NCBI GenBank assembly: GCA_009703975.1
Contig: WLFB01000022.1
Span: 1 to 10,826 of the forward strand
Direction of reading: 5' to 3'
Length of the DNA: 10,826 nt
Source: Actinomycetota bacterium
GTDB lineage: Bacteria > Actinomycetota > Acidimicrobiia > Acidimicrobiales > Ilumatobacteraceae
The notes beneath the pieces are model-generated. The model did no database searches. It was not told the DNA's origin and saw only the letters and a list, made by a program, of their open reading frames with translations. Every line of letters starts with the position of its first letter. The first letter of the stretch is position 1. Shown piece after piece: positions 1 through 7,561 of the stretch. A program made the translations under genes and the position numbers.

Positions 1-1467
<1,467 letters not shown>

Positions 1468-1493
1468 ACGTTTAAGTAAGCCAGAATATACGG

Positions 1494-1967
1494 GTGTCGC
1501 AAAGGAATTCTCAATCAGCCCCGCGACCAAGGCCACTAGGAGCAGACCCGTCGGCTCGTGTTTCGCGAGATAGTCGCAGGCGATTTGCGATTGTTCCGCT
1601 TGGGACTTTGTTTATTGGTGCAGTTTTAGTGGCTTTGTCATTTCTTCCTTTACGCACATGGAACAAGCAACGCACCCTTGTTGCGCAACGCACCGCACAA
1701 CTTGCCGCGTATGAAGACATAAATGCTTCGCTTCAAGAAGAAGTTGACAATCTCAAAACTCCGGATGGCGCCAAAGAAGCCGTTCGTTCACAATTGGGTT
1801 ACTTATCACCGAGCGAAAAACGAGTTCCACTACTTGACTCACCATCTGCGTCTATCAAACTGCCAGATCGATGGCCATATTCGCTAGTTAATAACATCTT
1901 AAAAATAAAAACCGAAGAAGCGAACCTTAACAAAAGTATCGAAATTTTAGACACACTTCAGCCGTAA
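1494..1967 (+). CDS. Septum formation initiator, FtsB/DivIC family
   Basis: This is a 157-residue bitopic membrane protein. A basic, proline-rich cytoplasmic N-terminus (about 1-32) leads into one hydrophobic segment (about 33-52, IVPLGTLFIGAVLVALSFLP). A short coiled-coil-like stretch follows (about 57-90), then the family motif around AVRSQLGYLSPSEKRVPL (96-113), equivalent to the R-x-x-L-G-Y-x-x-P-x-E of DivIC/FtsB proteins. Family role: these proteins pair with FtsL/FtsQ in the divisome and help activate septal peptidoglycan synthesis. The C-terminal part (about 115-157) is variable. The position directly after eno is the classic actinobacterial arrangement and supports the call. The GTG start is the only reasonable one, because no in-frame start is seen between the eno stop and 1494 or soon after. 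No good Shine-Dalgarno is visible. FtsB and DivIC cannot be told apart by sequence alone, so no symbol is given. Confidence 0.88.
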   Translation: MSQRNSQSAPRPRPLGADPSARVSRDSRRRFAIVPLGTLFIGAVLVALSFLPLRTWNKQRTLVAQRTAQLAAYEDINASLQEEVDNLKTPDGAKEAVRSQLGYLSPSEKRVPLLDSPSASIKLPDRWPYSLVNNILKIKTEEANLNKSIEILDTLQP

Positions 1968-1979
1968 TATAAGGCGAGA

Positions 1980-1985
1980 TATAAA
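1980..1985 (+). promoter_or_regulatory. Possible -10 element upstream of the solitary CoxL-like gene
   Basis: TATAAA lies in the 44-base gap after the septum gene, 26 bases before the GTG at 2012. A poor -35 candidate (TTCAGC, 1957-1962) sits 17 bases upstream. The spacing would give a 5' leader of about 20 bases containing the AGGGAG ribosome-binding site. The call is weak, since AT-rich hexamers are expected by chance here. Confidence 0.25.
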
Positions 1986-2000
1986 TTGAACTAACTGTCT

Positions 2001-2006
2001 AGGGAG
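2001..2006 (+). promoter_or_regulatory. Ribosome-binding site fixing the GTG start at 2012
   Basis: AGGGAG sits five bases before GTG 2012. It decides this start, because the protein then opens with the family-typical G-N-R-V-L-R-K-E-D-P segment at residues 7-16. Confidence 0.7.
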
Positions 2007-2011
2007 CAATC

Positions 2012-4300
2012 GTGGCTGGAAGCATTTTAGGTAATCGTGTATTGCGAAAAGAAGACCCGAAGTTTCTCACGACCGGCGGCAAATACATCGAAGACTTAAA
2101 CGACGAACCAATGTTCGCTGGCGCACTACATGTAACTTACGTGCGATCAACTGTTGCTCACGCGAAAATTATAAATATTGATTTGTCTGAATGTAAAAAT
2201 GCGCCTGGCGTAGTTGCCGTATTCACGGCCAGCGATCTTGGTCTTGAAGAAGAAGCTTCTGGTTTTAACGCCGCGGCGAAGCGCGCGCATTTAGCAATCG
2301 GCAAAGTTCGTTGGGTTGGTGAACTCGTTGCTGCAATCGTCACAGAACGCGCAGACCAAGGCGAAGACGCAGCCGAACGCGCAATTATTGATTACGAAAC
2401 TCTTGAGCCGCTAATTGATTTAGAAAATGCGATGACAAGCACGAATTTAATTTACGAAGAGTGCGGAAGCAACATCGTCATGGGCACAGTCGAAATGGGT
2501 ATGCCAGATAATACGGGTGACGAACTTTTCAAAGACTGTGAAGTTGTCGTCAAGGGTCGATTCATGAATCAACGCGTAGCACCATGCCCGCTTGAAGCAC
2601 GCGGTTCGGCAGCAGCATGGATAGACGGTCGATTAATTCAATGGATCTCAACACAACACGCTCAAGGTGTGCGCAACGAAGTTGTCAAGGCGAACAAAAT
2701 TGACGCCGAGCAAGTGCGAATTATTACGCCAGATGTGGGTGGCGGTTTTGGTGCCAAAATCAGTGCATACTCAGAAGAGTTATTGCTCGGCAATATTTCA
2801 AAACATGTCGGCAAACCAGTCCGCTGGCGTGAGACTCGCAGTGAATCAATGGTTGGGCTTGGCCATGGTCGCGCGCAACTGCAATACATCACCATCGGCG
2901 GCACAAAAGAGGGTCGAGTTACTGCGTACCAGTTGAATGCAATTCAAGATTCAGGAGGCTGGGTTGATGTCGGCACTGTGCTTGCGCCGTTCATGACTCG
3001 CCCAATGGCTCAAGGTGTTTATGACATCGAAAAAATGGAATGTCGAACAACATCTGTGGTCACCAACACGACACCGATTGTTGCTTACCGAGGCGCAGGT
3101 CGACCAGAAGCGACAGCGGCAATTGAACGCGCGATGGATTTATTTGCAGCCGAGATTGGCAAAGACCCAGTTGATGTTCGTCGAATGAATTTGATACCAA
3201 AATTTATGCAACCATACGCGACAAAAATTGGACACGTCTACGATGTTGGCGACTACAGCACCGCACTCGACAAGGCACTTGCTGTTGCGAAATATTCTGA
3301 GGCGCGTGCCGAACAAGCCGAGCGACGCAAGCGTGGCGACAAAATTCAACTCGGTATCGGCGTGAGTGTCTACGTTGAGATAACTGGTGGCGTTGATCCA
3401 ATGCAAGAGCATGCCAAGGTCAACGTATTACCAAACGGTAAAGCGATCGTTTACACAGGTACTTCACCGCACGGGCAGGGTCACGTCACTTCGTGGGCAA
3501 TGATCGCCAGCAGTGAAACCGGTATCTCTATCGAAGACATAGATGTTGTTTGGGGCGACACAGATCTGGTTCCAAGCGGTGGCGGCACGATGGGCTCGCG
3601 ATCATTACAACATGGTGGCGCTGCAGTGCAAAAAGTTTCAATTGAACTTGTTGACGAAGCACGCAAACAGGCCGCAAAATTGCTTGAAGCAAATGAAAGC
3701 GATGTTGTTCTCAACAAAGAGACTGGCGCGTTTCATGTTGCTGGTACTCCAGCAATTTCAAAGTCGTGGTCTGATATCGCAACTGCCGCTGACACGAAAA
3801 CTGGTATCACTCAAGAAGGAATCTTCGTTGCAAGTTCTGCGACGTTTCCGTTTGGGTCTCACGTTGCAATTGTCGAAGTTGATACAGAAACCGGCCAAGT
3901 AAAGCATCGTCGACATATCGCGTGTGACGATGCTGGCAAAGTTGTTAATCCACTTATTCTTGATGGTCAGATTCATGGCGGTATCGCCCAAGGAACAGCC
4001 CAAGCATTGCTCGAAGAGTTTCGCTATGACCAAGACGGCAACCCGATAACGACAAACTTCGCCGACTACACATTTATTTCTGCAGCCGAACTGCCGAGCA
4101 TTGAAGTTGTACACATGGAGACACCGACTTTTATAAACCCGCTTGGCGCAAAAGGCATCGGTGAATCGGGCTCAATCGGTTCAACACCAGCAGTGCAATC
4201 TGCAGTGATTGACGCGCTGTTGCATTTGGGTGTTCGTCACATCGACATGCCAACAACCCCAGAGCGTGTTTGGTCGGCAATTGCTAACGCGTCTGCTTAA
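2012..4300 (+). CDS. Molybdopterin-binding hydroxylase large subunit, CoxL-like form II (solitary)
   Basis: This 762-residue protein is the molybdenum (Mo-MCD) catalytic subunit of the xanthine oxidase / aerobic CO dehydrogenase family. These enzymes hydroxylate a substrate with water-derived oxygen and pass electrons to [2Fe-2S] and FAD subunits. The order is typical: an N-terminal a/b hammerhead domain (about 18-130) opening with GNRVLRKEDPKFLT, then the molybdopterin domains with STQ (213-215), GGGFGAK (243-249), the active-site loop AYRGAGR (358-364), GTSPHGQGH (483-491), GSRS (528-531) and GIGESG (715-720). Glu718 is the expected catalytic base. The loop lacks the Cys of AYRCSFR, so a Cu-Mo CO dehydrogenase is unlikely and the substrate is unknown. 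No small or medium subunit gene adjoins it. The nearest partners are at 7092 and 9952, beyond the ABC exporter. It is clearly paralogous to the large subunit at 7562 but differs at PLEARG (193-198) and around GGGTMGSRS, so the substrates may differ. Confidence 0.93.
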   Translation: MAGSILGNRVLRKEDPKFLTTGGKYIEDLNDEPMFAGALHVTYVRSTVAHAKIINIDLSECKNAPGVVAVFTASDLGLEEEASGFNAAAKRAHLAIGKVRWVGELVAAIVTERADQGEDAAERAIIDYETLEPLIDLENAMTSTNLIYEECGSNIVMGTVEMGMPDNTGDELFKDCEVVVKGRFMNQRVAPCPLEARGSAAAWIDGRLIQWISTQHAQGVRNEVVKANKIDAEQVRIITPDVGGGFGAKISAYSEELLLGNISKHVGKPVRWRETRSESMVGLGHGRAQLQYITIGGTKEGRVTAYQLNAIQDSGGWVDVGTVLAPFMTRPMAQGVYDIEKMECRTTSVVTNTTPIVAYRGAGRPEATAAIERAMDLFAAEIGKDPVDVRRMNLIPKFMQPYATKIGHVYDVGDYSTALDKALAVAKYSEARAEQAERRKRGDKIQLGIGVSVYVEITGGVDPMQEHAKVNVLPNGKAIVYTGTSPHGQGHVTSWAMIASSETGISIEDIDVVWGDTDLVPSGGGTMGSRSLQHGGAAVQKVSIELVDEARKQAAKLLEANESDVVLNKETGAFHVAGTPAISKSWSDIATAADTKTGITQEGIFVASSATFPFGSHVAIVEVDTETGQVKHRRHIACDDAGKVVNPLILDGQIHGGIAQGTAQALLEEFRYDQDGNPITTNFADYTFISAAELPSIEVVHMETPTFINPLGAKGIGESGSIGSTPAVQSAVIDALLHLGVRHIDMPTTPERVWSAIANASA

Positions 4301-4321
4301 TCAAAGTCGGCAAATTTATCG

Positions 4322-4327
4322 TATTAT
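4322..4327 (+). promoter_or_regulatory. Possible -10 element for leaderless transcription of the exporter ATPase gene
   Basis: TATTAT (5 of 6 matches to TATAAT) ends six bases before GTG 4334. That spacing would place the transcription start at or next to the first base of the start codon. No good Shine-Dalgarno is present; only AGG directly abuts the start. Leaderless mRNAs with ATG/GTG starts are common in actinobacteria. No convincing -35 is visible. Inference only. Confidence 0.35.
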
Positions 4328-4333
4328 TTCAGG

Positions 4334-5344
4334 GTGACAAACTCGCCGATAATCGCAGAAAATCTTGTCCGCCACTTCGGTGATGTACAAGCAGTCAAAG
4401 GAATCAACTTAGAAGTTAAAGCCGGAGAGATATTCGGCTTTCTTGGACCAAACGGTGCCGGCAAAAGCACGGTAGTTCGAATGTTGACAACTCTGTTGCG
4501 CCCAACCTCTGGCACTGCACACGTTGCCGGCTTTGATGTTGTCAAAGACGCCGACAAAGTTCGACGCAGTATCGGTGTTGCCTTGCAAGATGCGGCGATT
4601 GATCCGTTGATGACCGGTGCAGAGTTACTTTCGTTGCAGGCTGTTCTTTATGGCATCCCATCGGCGATGATGAAAAAACGTGCAGATGAGTTACTTGAAC
4701 GCGTCGGGCTAACCGCTGCCGCATCGCGACGCGTATCTACATACTCGGGCGGCATGCGTCGCCGACTTGATCTTGCACTTTCACTGATTCATCAGCCAAC
4801 TGTCTTGTTTTTGGATGAGCCGACGACTGGCCTAGATCCGATGAGTCGTCTTACATTATGGGAAGAAGTTCGTCGCCTAAATAAGGAAGGCACGACCGTG
4901 ATGTTGACAACACAATATTTAGAAGAGGCGGATCAGCTTGCAGACAGAATTGCGATCATTGATCACGGCAAAATTGTTCGCGAAGGAAAACCAGTCGATT
5001 TGAAAGCAAGCGTTGGTGCGCCTACTTTGATAATCAAAACCAATATTGACCAGGCTGAAAAAGCCAAAACTGTGCTCAGTACTTTTGGTGACTTACGGCC
5101 TGGCGCTGAAGGTGCTCTCGGTGTTGGTCTGCATGGCGGTGCAACACAAGTTACAGACGTGGTGCGCAAACTCGACGAAGCTGGCGTGCATGTGCAACAT
5201 CTCGAAATCACCGAGCCAAGTTTGGATGACGTTTTTGCCGAAGCCACTGGTTACCGCCTTGAAGGTGCAGACAATGCACCATCAGCTGGCGATAACGGTG
5301 ATGAAGAACCAGCGAAGAAAAAATCGCGACGAGGACGGAAGTGA
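4334..5344 (+). CDS. DrrA-family ABC transporter ATP-binding protein
   Basis: This 336-residue ATPase belongs to the daunorubicin-resistance (DrrA) type of ABC-2 exporter and would power the two permeases encoded next. Visible motifs are Walker A GPNGAGKST (38-46), Q-loop Gln85 (GVALQDAAID), signature YSGGMRRRLDLA (137-148) and Walker B plus D-loop VLFLDEPTTGLDP (157-169). The usual H-loop histidine is replaced by Gln194 in LTTQYLEEAD (191-200), a known trait of DrrA-like proteins and not a defect. The region after about 220 is the DrrA-type C-terminal domain, with EPSLDDVFAEATG near residues 295-307. It ends in a charged tail (DNGDEE, then KKKSRRGRK) that is probably disordered. The GTG start lies 33 bases after the CoxL-like gene. 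The stop TGA overlaps the GTG at 5341 (GTGA), so the permease is translationally coupled. The substrate cannot be read from the sequence; drug or lipid export is typical of the family. Confidence 0.93.
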   Translation: MTNSPIIAENLVRHFGDVQAVKGINLEVKAGEIFGFLGPNGAGKSTVVRMLTTLLRPTSGTAHVAGFDVVKDADKVRRSIGVALQDAAIDPLMTGAELLSLQAVLYGIPSAMMKKRADELLERVGLTAAASRRVSTYSGGMRRRLDLALSLIHQPTVLFLDEPTTGLDPMSRLTLWEEVRRLNKEGTTVMLTTQYLEEADQLADRIAIIDHGKIVREGKPVDLKASVGAPTLIIKTNIDQAEKAKTVLSTFGDLRPGAEGALGVGLHGGATQVTDVVRKLDEAGVHVQHLEITEPSLDDVFAEATGYRLEGADNAPSAGDNGDEEPAKKKSRRGRK

Positions 5345-5397
5345 CGAAAAATTCAATCCGTCAAACTGTTGCGCGTGGTAAGCGCTCAACACTCTAA
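5341..5397 (+). pseudogene. N-terminal piece of the first ABC-2 permease, cut off by an in-frame TAA
   Basis: GTG 5341 overlaps the ATPase stop codon (GTGA) and has a GAGG Shine-Dalgarno at 5331-5334, six bases upstream, so it looks like the native permease start. Its 18 codons (V/M-TKNSIRQTVARGKRSTL) end at TAA 5395-5397. The frame then continues without a shift into LFRQPALVLPSMIFPLFF, the permease proper. The KRS before the stop aligns without gaps with KRS at residues 35-37 of the second permease (KRSLINTRRLPSAFIP), which shows this leader belongs to the same protein. The break is a substitution-type nonsense codon (for example from CAA), not a frameshift. It may be a true mutation or a sequencing or assembly error. 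Confidence 0.75.
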
Positions 5398-5421
5398 CTT
5401 TTTCGCCAGCCGGCACTTGTC

Positions 5422-6120
5422 TTGCCGAGCATGATCTTTCCGTTGTTTTTTTCATTTCTTGGAAACTCTTCATTTGGCAAAACGACATCACTACCTGGGT
5501 TTCCAAAAGTTTCGTCGTATCTGCAATTTCAACTTGCAGGAACAATTGTTCAAGGTGTTCTATTTGGTTCAGTAACTGGTGCGGCGGCATTAGCAACTGA
5601 TATTGAAAACGGTTTCTTCGACCGACTTCTCGCCTCGCCAACATCGCGCACTGGCATTTTATTTGGTCGCTTAGCTGGAAGTGTTTTGTTCGGTGCGTTT
5701 TCAACTGCCGTTTTTATTTTTGCACTACTTCCATTTGGCGCAGATGTCTCGGCGGGCATTCGTGGAGTCATCACCATGATCATCAGCGGCGCTTTAATCT
5801 CTCTGGCAGTTGGTGCTTTGATGTCATCTGTTGCTCTTAAAACTGGATCTTCAGAAGCAGTTCAAGGCACCTTCCCACTGTTATTTATTCTGTTGTTTTT
5901 TTCTAGCGCATTCTTTCCGCGCGAAACTATGAGCGGAATTTATAAAACAATCGCTGGTTTAAATCCAATTTCTCATCTTGTTGAAGGTATTCGCGCACTG
6001 TCACTTGACGGCTTCACTGCATCAGCGACGGCGCGTGCAGTGCTTGTGCCGTTGGCTATTGCGATCGTCGCGCTATTCATTGCAAACTCACAACTAAATA
6101 AGCGTCTGAGGTCAAATTAA
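5422..6120 (+). CDS. ABC-2 type transporter permease, DrrB-like (first of two; N-terminus interrupted)
   Basis: This is a membrane permease of the DrrB/ABC-2 family and the presumed partner of the ATPase upstream. From TTG 5422 it encodes 232 residues with about six hydrophobic segments (near 3-14, 38-58, 79-104, 114-135, 150-165 and 207-222). The conserved cytoplasmic motif DIENGFFDRLLASPTSR (60-76) and a late NPISHLVEGIR (181-191) are typical of the family. TTG 5422 and ATG 5431 are only fallback starts, and neither has a visible Shine-Dalgarno. The full frame from GTG 5341 would give about 259 residues but contains TAA at 5395. All transmembrane segments lie after the stop, so re-initiation could still give a mostly complete protein lacking its short cytoplasmic leader. 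The stop TAA shares its last base with the start of the second permease (TAATG). It is paralogous to that protein, which suggests a heterodimeric channel. Whether it is functional is uncertain. Confidence 0.82.
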   Translation: MPSMIFPLFFSFLGNSSFGKTTSLPGFPKVSSYLQFQLAGTIVQGVLFGSVTGAAALATDIENGFFDRLLASPTSRTGILFGRLAGSVLFGAFSTAVFIFALLPFGADVSAGIRGVITMIISGALISLAVGALMSSVALKTGSSEAVQGTFPLLFILLFFSSAFFPRETMSGIYKTIAGLNPISHLVEGIRALSLDGFTASATARAVLVPLAIAIVALFIANSQLNKRLRSN

Positions 6121-6968
6121 TGAACACTGCAACGCAATTATCGGCACACATATCAACAGACACAATGAATCACGAAAAGAATCTTCACACAACCACGATG
6201 CGCAGCGCCGGACAATTAATAAAACGCAGTTTGATTAATACGCGCCGACTGCCATCAGCATTCATCCCAACTTTGGCGATGCCTATTTTCAATATGGTTT
6301 CTTTCTCTGGGACATTTTTTGCGTTAACGAAACTGCCAGGGTTTCCAACCGATCGATCTGTTAACTGGTTCATGCCACTCGGCTTAGCCATGGGTGCAGC
6401 CTTCAGTGGGGTCGGTCTTGGTTTTTCTCTAATTCGTGATTTAGAAAACGGTTTCTATGATCGCTTAAGAATGTCGCCGACATCTCGTATCTCTCTAATT
6501 GTCGGCCCAGTGCTAGCCACATGGATTCGAGTCACATTGGTTGCAATCTTTGTGTTCATCGTCGGAGGATTCTTAGGAGCAAGGCCAACCGCTGGTGTGC
6601 TGAGTTACGTTTGTTCTCTCGTCGCTGCACTTGGTATTTCAACAATTGGCGCAGGTTGGGGTTTAGGTTTGGCATTTAGATTTCAAGATATGCGCGGTGC
6701 GGCGATCATGCAAATGTCAATTTTTTTGACAATGTTTATGTCAACCGCGCAAGTGCCATTAAATGTGATGACGGGATGGCTGCATGCTGTTGCTCGAGTC
6801 AACCCAGTAACAAATATTTTTCGCTTGTCACGATCTGGTTGGGTTAATGAATCTTCGGCTGGCTACATGAGTTGGTCGAATGCATATGGCGGGCTTATTG
6901 CTATTGCTGTTTTGAGCGTTTTAAGCCTGTTGTTTGCCGTGCGAAGCCTTAAAAAAATAGACAAATAG
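6120..6968 (+). CDS. ABC-2 type transporter permease, DrrB-like (second)
   Basis: This 282-residue integral membrane protein has about six hydrophobic segments (near 50-69, 84-104, 129-149, 160-182, 195-212 and 256-275). It shares with the preceding permease LPGFP (72-76), the coupling-helix-like motif DLENGFYDRLRMSPTSR (107-123) and NPVTNIFRLSRSG (228-240). The two look like paralogues from a tandem duplication that together form the transmembrane channel driven by the DrrA-like ATPase. The N-terminus (1-34) is longer than in its partner and hydrophilic. Met16 and Met27 are alternative starts, but ATG 6120 is preferred because it overlaps the upstream stop (TAATG) and has TGAGG at 6107-6111, eight bases before it. 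The gene is intact and ends the exporter operon. The substrate is unknown. Confidence 0.9.
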   Translation: MNTATQLSAHISTDTMNHEKNLHTTTMRSAGQLIKRSLINTRRLPSAFIPTLAMPIFNMVSFSGTFFALTKLPGFPTDRSVNWFMPLGLAMGAAFSGVGLGFSLIRDLENGFYDRLRMSPTSRISLIVGPVLATWIRVTLVAIFVFIVGGFLGARPTAGVLSYVCSLVAALGISTIGAGWGLGLAFRFQDMRGAAIMQMSIFLTMFMSTAQVPLNVMTGWLHAVARVNPVTNIFRLSRSGWVNESSAGYMSWSNAYGGLIAIAVLSVLSLLFAVRSLKKIDK

Positions 6969-6990
6969 ACAGCCGATTGGACGGCCGAAT

Positions 6991-7013
6991 AGCACGATTA
7001 GTGGTTTTGTGCT
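6991..7013 (+). other. Weak stem-loop after the exporter genes
   Basis: AGCACGA (6991-6997) can pair with TTGTGCT (7007-7013), a seven-pair stem with one G-T pair and a nine-base loop. No T-run follows, so it is not a standard intrinsic terminator. It could mark transcript end processing or be chance. Confidence 0.25.
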
Positions 7014-7037
7014 CAGTGAGGGCATTATTGAGATAGT

Positions 7038-7071
7038 CGGCGGTACTTCAAAAAATTGAAAAATCTCGCCG
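7038..7071 (+). promoter_or_regulatory. Nested inverted repeat in the leader of the hydroxylase operon
   Basis: The 123-base gap between the exporter and coxS (6969-7091) has no gene. It contains CGGCG (7038-7042) paired with CGCCG (7067-7071), enclosing TTCAA (7047-7051) paired with TTGAA (7056-7060) around AAAA. The structure ends ten bases before the GGGGGT ribosome-binding site. It could be an operator or an RNA hairpin affecting coxS, but both stems are only five pairs. A TTGAGA at 7028-7033 could serve as a -35, but the -10 position is poor. Low confidence. Confidence 0.25.
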
Positions 7072-7080
7072 TAAAGAACC

Positions 7081-7086
7081 GGGGGT
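7081..7086 (+). promoter_or_regulatory. Ribosome-binding site deciding the coxS start at 7092
   Basis: GGGGGT lies five bases before ATG 7092. This favours ATG 7092 over the longer reading from TTG 7056, and the protein then opens with the family-typical [10 protein letters not shown]. Confidence 0.6.
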
Positions 7087-7091
7087 TGATA

Positions 7092-7550
7092 ATGAAGGTT
7101 TCAATCACAGTAAACGGCAAAGAACATCACGGCGATGTTGAGCCGAGAACTTTGCTCGTCCATTACATTCGCGAGACACTTGGGCTAACTGGCACGAATG
7201 TCGGATGTGACACTTCAAGTTGTGGTGCTTGCACGATTCACTTAAACGGTGAAGCAGTAAAAAGTTGCACATTGCTCGCGGTGCAAGCCGATGGAGACAG
7301 CGTGACAACAATCGAAGGTCTTGCTAAAGACGGTGTGATGCATCCGATGCAAACTGCTTTCATGGAGAATCACGGCCTGCAGTGTGGCTATTGCACACCC
7401 GGCATGGTGATGGCGGCAATCGGTTTGTTAAACGAAAACCCAAAGCCAAGCGAAGAGCAAGTGCGCCTCGGTCTTGAGGGCAACTTGTGTCGTTGCACTG
7501 GATATCACAACATCGTCAAGTCTGTACTCGCCGCCGCGAGTGCAAAGTAA
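7092..7550 (+). CDS. Molybdenum hydroxylase [2Fe-2S] small subunit (CoxS-like)
   Basis: This 152-residue iron-sulfur subunit transfers electrons from the molybdenum centre to FAD in CoxSLM-type hydroxylases. The N-terminal ferredoxin-like domain (about 1-75) has Cys39, Cys44, Cys47 and Cys59 ([10 protein letters not shown] and KSC) for the distal plant-type [2Fe-2S] cluster. The C-terminal helical domain has Cys98, Cys101, Cys133 and Cys135 (QCGYC and CRC) for the proximal cluster. All eight ligands are present and the length is normal for the family. ATG 7092 is chosen over TTG 7056 because of its ribosome-binding site and the usual N-terminus. It is the first gene of an S-L-M operon and is followed after 11 bases by the large subunit. 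That order is characteristic of form II clusters, as opposed to M-S-L for form I CO dehydrogenase. It may also serve the solitary large subunit at 2012. Confidence 0.95.
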   Translation: MKVSITVNGKEHHGDVEPRTLLVHYIRETLGLTGTNVGCDTSSCGACTIHLNGEAVKSCTLLAVQADGDSVTTIEGLAKDGVMHPMQTAFMENHGLQCGYCTPGMVMAAIGLLNENPKPSEEQVRLGLEGNLCRCTGYHNIVKSVLAAASAK

Positions 7551-7561
7551 AGGGGCTCGTC

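Noticed and set aside
3758..4114. Reverse-strand open frame (118 codons) within the solitary large-subunit gene
   Set aside because: It is antisense to well-conserved C-terminal CoxL-like sequence, with no ribosome-binding site or domain seen.
4904..4933. Missing H-loop histidine in the ABC ATPase (Gln194) as a sign of inactivity
   Set aside because: TTQYLEEAD is the normal form of this segment in DrrA-type ATPases. All other ATPase motifs are intact.
5341..5440. Frameshift as the cause of the broken first permease
   Set aside because: The coding frame before the TAA (from 5341) and after it (into 5422) is the same and aligns gap-free with the second permease. A substitution explains it and an indel does not.
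7056..7091. Longer coxS start at TTG 7056
   Set aside because: It adds 12 residues not typical of the family and overlaps the inverted repeat. ATG 7092 has GGGGGT at correct spacing.
7487..7561. Longer large-subunit start at 7487
   Set aside because: It would overlap the conserved end of coxS by 64 bases and give a Cys/Arg-rich leader. ATG 7562 has AAGGGG just upstream and a normal family N-terminus.
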